DNA of 64,000 bases from contig OX365946.1 of NCBI GenBank assembly GCA_947247005.1, positions 51,176,734 to 51,240,733 of the forward strand, in the 5' to 3' direction. Origin of the DNA: Spisula solida. Taxonomy: Eukaryota > Mollusca > Bivalvia > Venerida > Mactridae. The notes beneath the pieces were generated by a model. The model saw nothing but the letters and a program-made list of their open reading frames with translations. It searched no databases and had not been told where the DNA came from. Below are positions 57,925 to 64,000 of this stretch, piece after piece (the stretch's first letter is position 1; each line of letters begins with the position of its first letter). The position numbers and the translations under genes were made by a program.

Positions 57925-58140
57925 ATATACAAAGTATATGGGTGCTATATTGGAGTCATGTTTGAGGTTGGTTTGTTGGTCCGTCGGTTGGTTTGTTCGT
58001 CCGTCGGTTGGTTTGTTGGTCCGTCGGTTGGTTGGTTGGTCCGTACACATTTTTCCGCGCTATTTCTCTGATTTCAATGAAACTTGGCATGACTCATTAG
58101 TACCAAGTCTAGTTGTGCATATCGTCAGCGAACGTCGGTC
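57925..58140 (+). repeat. GGTTTGTTGGTCCGTC minisatellite-bearing repeat
   Basis: A small hairpin CCCCATATACAAAGTATATG is followed by four 16-20 base units of GGTTTGTTGGTCCGTC, then TCTGATTTCAATGAAACTTG. The arrangement is common in bivalve dispersed repeats. It keeps overlapping plus-strand frames open without being coding. Confidence 0.65.
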
Positions 58141-58185
58141 GGATTAATTTCAGGGGTGTATTGTCCTTTGTTTTTAGGTAGTGCT

Positions 58186-59097
58186 TTTGTGATCACTCTT
58201 CGTCCGTCCGTCCATCCACAATTTTGCTTGCTTGCGTAGTCACTAGAGGTCACAATTTTGACCTAATCTTAATATAACTAAGTCACAATGATCATGTCAA
58301 CACAATAGAGGTAAAGTGGGATATTGGGTCGTCCGGGATCAAAAACTAGGTCACAAGGTCAAATAATAGAAAACTCTTGGGTAGTCACTAGATGTCACAA
58401 TTTTGACATAATCTTAATGGAACTTGGTCACAATGATTATGATTATGTCAACAAACTCTATGCCAAGTTTGATATTGGTTCATCCGGGGTAAAACACTAG
58501 GTCACATCTTAGAAAAACCTTGCGTAGTCACTGGAGGTCACAATTTTGACACGATGATTATGTCAACACAATCTAGGTCAAGTTTTATATTAGTTCATCA
58601 AGGGGTAAAAACTAGGTCACAATGCCAAATCATAGAAAAAACCTTGCGTAGTGACTAGAGTTCACAATGGTGACCTAATATTTATGAAACTTAGTCATAA
58701 TGATCATGTCAACAAAATCTAGGTAAAGTTCGATATTAGGTCATTTGGGGTCAAAAACTAGGTCACAAGGTAAAATAATAGAAAAACATTGCGCATTCAT
58801 TAGCGGTCACAATTTTGACATTATCTTAATGAAACTTGATTACAATGATCATGTAAACAAACAATATGCCATGTTTGATATTTGGTCATCTAGGGTCAAA
58901 AACTAGGTCATTAGGTCAAATCATAGAAAAAACTTGGCTTAAACTTCAATATGCCATTTGGTCTATGTGATGTAAATTACAAGGTCGCTTAATAAGACAA
59001 TATGAAAACTTTGTATGCAAAAGAGGCTTCCATTAAGGGGTCTATATGAACTACTAGGACAGGTGAGCTACCTGTGGCCATTTGGGCCCTCTTGTTT
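58186..59097 (+). mobile_element. 145-bp-unit family, forward copy 2
   Basis: Starts GCTTTTGTGATCACTCTTCG then TCCGTCC, and ends ACAGGTGAGCTACCTGTGGC then GGGCCCTCTTGTTTT, as in 36331-37325. About five units (AGTCACTAGAGGTCACAATT, AAAACTAGGTCAC) are strongly drifted, some truncated. It is clearly older than the 36.3 kb copy. Confidence 0.8.
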
Positions 59098-59489
59098 TTT
59101 ACACTTGTAAATTTGGTCTGGGCTATTTAAATAGTCTGTAACCAAAACACTGGTGGACGTTCCTGATAATGTCTCTCCTGTCCTCCAGCTTAGACATATT
59201 TTGTCTGTGCTTTATACACACCTGTGTAAGCAAACATGCACGTATAATCCGTGTTGAGCTAAATTTTAAACAAAAATTGGATTTGAAACTGAAAAATATA
59301 TTTAATAGTCGCACACATTTACTTACGTAAAGTCATACACATTTTGACGTTAATGTAAACGTGACTCGCCTTGATCCGTTTTCAAAATCTGACGTCCAAT
59401 TAACTTCATAATTTCATAAAATAAGCCAGTGAAACGGCGAAAACTATGGCATATATACTAGTACCACAAAACATTGTTATCAGGCTGGA
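59098..59489. other. No gene seen
   Basis: AT-rich. A minus-strand frame at 59123-59314 has no motif. Confidence 0.4.
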
Positions 59490-60010
59490 CATCATTGTTC
59501 ATTAGGCGACAGTAATAGACGAATCTGGTGTTCGCAATAAACTGGCAATGCTCTTTTCAATGCTGGGAGAAACTCTGAAAGTAATTCCACTATCATAGAT
59601 TTTAACAGCTACAGATACGGGACTATTGCATGTCGCAACTGTAACCCAATGTAAACCACCATCATTTGGGTGAGTGTTTAAAATCTGGATAAATAATTCG
59701 GAAACTAGTTGAAAACATGGACTGTAAACCATTTATATCTGGGAACTGTCTATGTAATAGTAACTGGACGCAGTCAATTATGGTATCGTCCAACCATCCA
59801 TTGTTGAATGTTCCATTGATTCTACTGAAGCATTCATCATACAGGTTTGTACCAGTTCTTTCTATACTTTCTAAAGGCCCCGTGACCGGTGTCACTCTAA
59901 AGCCTGAAGCCATAGATTCGGGATCCGTGATTGACTCGGATGCTGGTTCCATGTTTGTCACGGATTCTGTTTCCATGATGGTCACGGATTCTGGTTCCGG
60001 AATGGTCACG
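59490..60010 (-). pseudogene. Ulp1/C48-like cysteine protease domain, truncated
   Basis: A Glu/Ser/Thr-rich N-terminus (repeated E-SVT units) leads into NGWLDDTIIDCVQLLLHRQF and PDINGLQSMF. After a frameshift near 59695 it continues FIQILNTHPNDGGLHWVTVA, VAVKIYDSGITF and SIASLLRTPDSSITVA, then a stop. W-L-D-x-x-I at the start, the H of LHWVTV (near 59650) and the D of IYDS are the C48 family pattern for SUMO-protease-like peptidases. The segment with the catalytic Cys is missing. Such single-domain C48 proteins are frequent in mollusc and cnidarian transposons and multigene families (recalled). It is a relic; the family is fairly sure. Confidence 0.65.
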
Positions 60011-60519
60011 GATTCTGGTTCCAGTATTGATTCAGCTTCAACGTCACCCTTTCTTGGCTGCTTTCTGTCTGTTTTTTTTCTGTCCTCGGATTGTTTTTCG
60101 AAAGTGTGTGATAATTATGTTTTTGCTATGTTTATCTTGTATACTCATTTTGAGTGCTAATTTAAAGGCTAGAATATGACAACACGAATTGTTTGGAATT
60201 GGGTGCCTGAGGCTCCCGTCACCACAAAACAACCAAGCTTCGCCAGAAAAACTATTCTCTCTGTTGCAATGATTTCCCTTGCCTTGGTTGTACTTGAATG
60301 GTCTACTTTGTTGGTCGATTCTTTAATGGTATCAGAACTTCTCCGTTTTCAATGCTGTAACTATGGTTATGAAGCTTTTGACAGATTGATCTAAAACATT
60401 GTTTCGATTGGGATTTTCAACCCTGAGAGTTCATCCCTAAGCGTGTAGGTTCCTACACCTGCTCGTCCCCTCTTTTCCTCTGTAAGGTAGTACTGTTGCA
60501 GAAACCAGTTAAATCCTCC
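60011..60519. other. No gene assigned
   Basis: Could hold upstream parts of the C48-like relic. The minus-strand frame at 60044-60232 ends in a basic KKNRQKAAKKG stretch, but no motif confirms it. Confidence 0.3.
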
Positions 60520-60766
60520 GGTGTACTTCAGTTAGGAATGGGATATCATGATGAAACGCACTGTGTAGGTAGGTAGCTTATATGAAAACCTTTTTTGGGT
60601 TTTAAAGTGGGTCCGGTGGGGTCAAGGTCACAGTTTCTAAAATATAGTATGTTTCCGCTGGGTAGGTAGCTAATAAGTATTAAACCCTTGGTGGGGATTG
60701 AAAGTAGGGACCGGAAGGGTGAAGATCGCTGTAACTGAGGGTCAAGATCGCTGCAACTGAAAAATG

Positions 60767-61985
60767 AAACAAGAGGGCCATTGGCCCTATAGCGCTCACC
60801 TGATGACTAGCAGATTAGGCAGAATCAGTGACCTGGTGGCTTTGTTTTTGACCCCATATGACCCAGTTGCGAACTGGACCTAGATTTCATAAAGCCACAC
60901 ATTGTGGCCAAGTGTCATTAATATCACACAAAAAATGTGACATCTAAAGTGTAAACAAAGTTTTTCTTTGATGTGACTTAGTTTTTGACCACAGATGACC
61001 CATTTACGAAGTTGACCTAGATTTTATACAGACAAACATTGTGCCCATGGTTCATATAGATTATGTAAAGCAGGTGACCTCTAGAGTGTTAACAAGGTTT
61101 TTCTTCAATGTGACCTAGTTTTTGACCCCAGATGACCCAGTTGCAAACTTGACCTAGATTTCATAAAAACACATATTGTGACCATGTTTCATTCCGATAA
61201 CATCAAAAATATGACCTCTAGAGTGTTAATAAGGTTTTTCTTTAATATGACATTATGCCCTAGTTTTTGACGGCAGATGACCCAGTTACAAACTTGACCT
61301 GGATTTCATAGCGACAAACAGTGTGACCAAGTTTCATATAAATTAGGTAAAAAATGTGTCCTCTAGAGTGTTAACAAGGTTTTTCTTTGATTTGACCTGG
61401 TGACCTAGATTTTGACCCCAGATGACCCAATTACGACCTTGACCTAGATTTCAAAGAGACATAAATTTTTGATTAAGTTTCATTAAGATTATGTAAAAAA
61501 TGTGACCTCTAGAGTGTTAACAATGTTTTTCTTTGAAGTGACCTTGGTTGTGACCCCAGATGACCAAATTACAAACTTGACCTAGATTTCATAGAGACAT
61601 ACATTGTGACCATGTTTCATTAAGATTAGGTAAAAATTTGACCTAGAGTGTTAACAAGGTTTTTCTTTGATGTGACCTGGTGACCTTGGTTTTGACCCCA
61701 GATGACCCAATTCCTAACTTGACCTAGATTTTATAAAGGTTCACATTGTGACCAAGTTTCATTAAGATTATGTCAAAAATGTGACCTAGAGTGTTAACAA
61801 GGTTTTTCTTTGATTTGACATAGTGACCTAGCTTTTGACCCCAGATGACCCAGTTACGAATTTTATAGAGACAAACATTGTGACCAAGTTTCATAAAGAT
61901 TAAGTGAAAACTGTGACCTCTAGAGTGTTAACAGTCCAATTGTTGACGACGGACATAGGGCGATCACAATAGCTCACCTTGAGCA
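60767..61985 (-). mobile_element. 145-bp-unit family, reverse copy, ~7 units
   Basis: Begins AACAAGAGGGCCATTGGCCC then CGCTCACCTGATGACTAGCA, and ends TTGACGACGGACATAGGGCG then ATCACAATAGCTCACC. These are the reverse complements of the 36331 ends. Internal units carry GTGACCTAGTTTTTGACCCC, AGATGACCCAGTTAC and CTAGAGTGTTAACAAGGTTT at steps of 133-146 bases (61081, 61218, 61363, 61509, 61643, 61787, 61920). It forms a distinct subfamily. Confidence 0.8.
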
Positions 61986-62085
61986 CGAATTGAGATATAA
62001 TGAAACTAGCTGTTTATGTAGCTTATATGAACAACTTTCATGGAATTGAAAATAGGGACCGGGGCCGTAAGGTACAGGTCACTGT

Positions 62086-62655
62086 TACTAACTAGAAATT
62101 CGTGCCCTCGGGCAAATTATGTCGAGCATCGGCGCATGTTGAAAAATGTATACAACTTAAATAAACCTTCAATTTGACCTTTGAAATCCAACTGAGAGAT
62201 AGGAACCTGTGGGTTGGGCATTACACTCCAACCCATGGGGGTTAACATTCTTGCCAAATATAAGAAACATTGGTCAAAAGTATGACAAAGTTATGGTCCG
62301 GATAAGCTTCAATTTCACCTTTGACCTCCAACCTTGACCTTTGAGATGGGAACCTGGGGGTCGGGCATGACACTCCTCCTCATAGAGGTTAACATTCATG
62401 CCAAATATATGAAAGATTGGTCAATGAATGACAAAGTTAGGCTTCGGACAAGCTTCAATTTGACCTCCAACTGTGACCTTGAACTTTGAGATAGGAGCCT
62501 GGGGGTTGGGCATGACACTCCTCCTCATGGAGATTAACATTCATGCCAAATAAACGAAAGACTGGTCAAAGTTATGGTCCGGACAAAATCGGACGCACTC
62601 ACGCACATACACCAAAAGGTGCGACTATGTCTCGCTCACCGCAAACGGGCTCGAC
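62086..62655 (+). mobile_element. Tandem-unit element with CTAGAAATTCGTGCCC end
   Basis: Starts CTAGAAATTCGTGCCCTCGG then GCAAATTATGTCGAG, and ends ATGTCTCGCTCACCGCAAAC then GGGCTCGACAAAAA. The ends share CTCG-GCAAA / GCAAACGGGCTCG words in inverted sense. Three units of about 150 bases contain AGCTTCAATTTGACC, GGGTTGGGCATGACACTCC, AACATTCATGCCAAATA and GACAAAGTTATGGTCCGGA. Non-coding. Confidence 0.65.
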
Positions 62656-62810
62656 AAAAATGGAAAAAAAAGTTCATTTTCTTTAACTTCAATTAGGAAC
62701 GAGATATGATCATGAAACGTTCTGTGTAGGCAGCTCATATGACAACTTTGTTTTAGATCGAAAGTGGAGCCAGTGGGGTCTACGTCACTCGAACTATGTG
62801 AAGGTTTGTA

Positions 62811-63486
62811 AAAATATTTAGATAGGCTAGATGTACATCTTATCCGTTTGGCGTCATACACAAAGCAGAGTTTGATAATAATTTCAGATAACAAATTTCC
62901 TCCCATCGAATAATGTGTAGGTCATCAGATACCGCGTCCTAATTATTCAGCCATATCATATGTCTGCAAAATCAATCTTGGTGTAGCTTGACTGACATCT
63001 CCTAAATGAAGTCTGTGATACAGCAAAAATTCATTTCATTAGAATGCTTTATGTTATGTTATATTGATAAAGCAATGTACTTTCTCTAAAAGGTCCAATG
63101 AATCGTTGTAGTATGGTTCAGGACATGTTTACGTTTCGATTCCTAAAAAACATTCTTCTTATTTATATTGAATCAGTCAAGATACATCAAATACGCTTGA
63201 TGTATTTAGTTAGAACAAACGTCAGTGTTCGGAAGTATGGATTTCTTGGTAGCATCGGACTGTTACAAACAAGCAGAGATTATAGATAACATAACAATAT
63301 TTCTAATTTAGTCAGATGAATGCTTCATAGTTAATTGCAGAAACCAAATTTTAAAATCGCCACACCCCTACTAAATGTATCCATCCGGCTGCAACAGACC
63401 CAACTGATTCAATTTCAGAATAATAACCCAGTTGTCACTCGTTCCATGTGATTAATTAAAAAAAACTAAATATTCGCTCACCTGGC
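62811..63486. other. No gene seen
   Basis: AT-rich, no motifs. Confidence 0.4.
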
Positions 63487-63775
63487 TATTGTGAAATAAA
63501 TCACGTTGACTCACTGGTGTGCTGGCTGCTCGGCTGGCTACTGTGAAATAAACCACGTTGACCGTCACTTGTGTGCTGGCTACTCGGCTGGCTCCACTAG
63601 CTACTGTGAAATAAATCACGTTGACTGTCACTTGTGTGCTGGCTACTTGGCTGGCTCCACTAGCTACTGTGAAATAAATCACGTTGACTGTCACTTGTGT
63701 GCTGGCTACTTGGCTGGCTCCACTAGCTACTGTGAAATAAATCACGTTGACTGTCACTTGTGTGCTGACTGCTCT
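63487..63775. repeat. 63-bp minisatellite, ~4.5 units
   Basis: Units with GAAATAAATCACGTTGACTG, TCACTTGTGTGCTGGCTACT and GGCTGGCTCCACTAGC lie at 63545, 63608, 63671 and 63734 (exact 63-base step), with a shorter first unit at 63492. The last three are almost identical. The length is a multiple of three, so both strands stay open. Confidence 0.95.
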
Positions 63776-64000
63776 CAAAACCAAATATGTCTCATGACCT
63801 GAAAATCACATAAATTTGTGCTGTTAATTATAAAACCAAATGTAGTAGACTTCAGATCGAGAAAAAACATCACCATACGTTTTATTCCTGATACCATACA
63901 AACGCGGGTCATATTATGACAATCAAGAATCCGAGTGACATGGGTTTCATTAAATGAAGACTTGGAAATTTCCAAAAGGTCACATTTTCACTCCGTAGAC
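63776..64000. other. No gene seen
   Basis: AT-rich end of the window without recognised features. Confidence 0.4.

Larger units (their letters stand above)
60520..62810. repeat. Repeat host split by two nested elements
   Basis: Three separate stretches (60525-60766, 61986-62085, 62660-62800) share GATATxATGATGAAACG, GTGTAGGTAG-TTATATGA, TTTGAAAGT-GGGACCGG and GGGGTCAAGGTCAC. They look like units of one tandem-type repeat, interrupted by the elements at 60767-61985 and 62086-62655. Confidence 0.55.

Noticed and set aside
57817..58147. Plus-strand frames rich in VGWFVRPSVG
   Set aside because: A product of the GGTTTGTTGGTCCGTC minisatellite.
63452..63802. Overlapping ~100-codon frames on both strands
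   Set aside because: They are produced by the 63-bp minisatellite, whose unit length is a multiple of three.

Overview
The window looks like AT-rich, intron-bearing nuclear DNA of a metazoan, most likely a bivalve mollusc. The grounds are the lack of dense long reading frames, coding blocks bounded by AG/GT splice signals, and several dispersed repeat families built of tandem units with words such as ACTAGGTCAC and CCGTCCGTCCG, which I recall as common in clams and other bivalves. The organism is an inference; nothing was searched. I see no complete intact host gene, no rRNA, no CRISPR and no bacterial operon structure. Most of what can be supported is mobile DNA and its remains.

Layout. 0-13.5 kb: mostly unassignable DNA with foldback hairpins (155-312, 1777-1955, 7047-7128), a dispersed 0.7 kb repeat, a short TIR element (4749-5358) and one candidate exon (9605-9756). 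13.59-16.14 kb: a 2.55 kb element with inverted ends, flanked by TTAA and filled with a heptamer repeat. 16.4-18.0 kb, minus strand: a decayed F-box/leucine-rich-repeat reading frame running into an acidic segment and then a transposase-like relic. 23.9-25.8 kb, minus: three clean exons of an unrecognised gene.

26.6-31.2 kb, minus: the main feature, a four-exon gene joining a Mutator-like transposase region, a YqaJ-type exonuclease domain and a C-terminal Tudor/spindlin-like domain. Splice sites and codon phases fit, but the first two exons carry six in-frame stops and two or three frameshifts, while the last two exons are open. 33.1-33.7 kb: a weak hAT-like remnant.

36.3-62.8 kb is a mobile-element landscape. 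Four copies of one 145-bp-unit family lie in both orientations (36331, 58186 forward; 56803, 60767 reverse). A LINE with SGNH-esterase and endonuclease regions but no reverse transcriptase (41049-43911) sits inside a 156-bp-unit element and has itself received a foldback insertion. A 3.7 kb element with long inverted ends (44658-48400) encloses a decayed satellite. Further items are a 355-bp apparently perfect tandem duplication (49400-50110), a tRNA-derived SINE (51070-51245), a C48/Ulp1-like protease relic (59490-60010) and a nest of elements at 60.5-62.8 kb. The window ends with a 63-bp minisatellite (63487-63775).

The genes do not form a pathway. The common theme is transposon proteins that carry cellular-type domains (exonuclease, Tudor-like, esterase, Ulp protease and possibly F-box/LRR), nearly all in decay.
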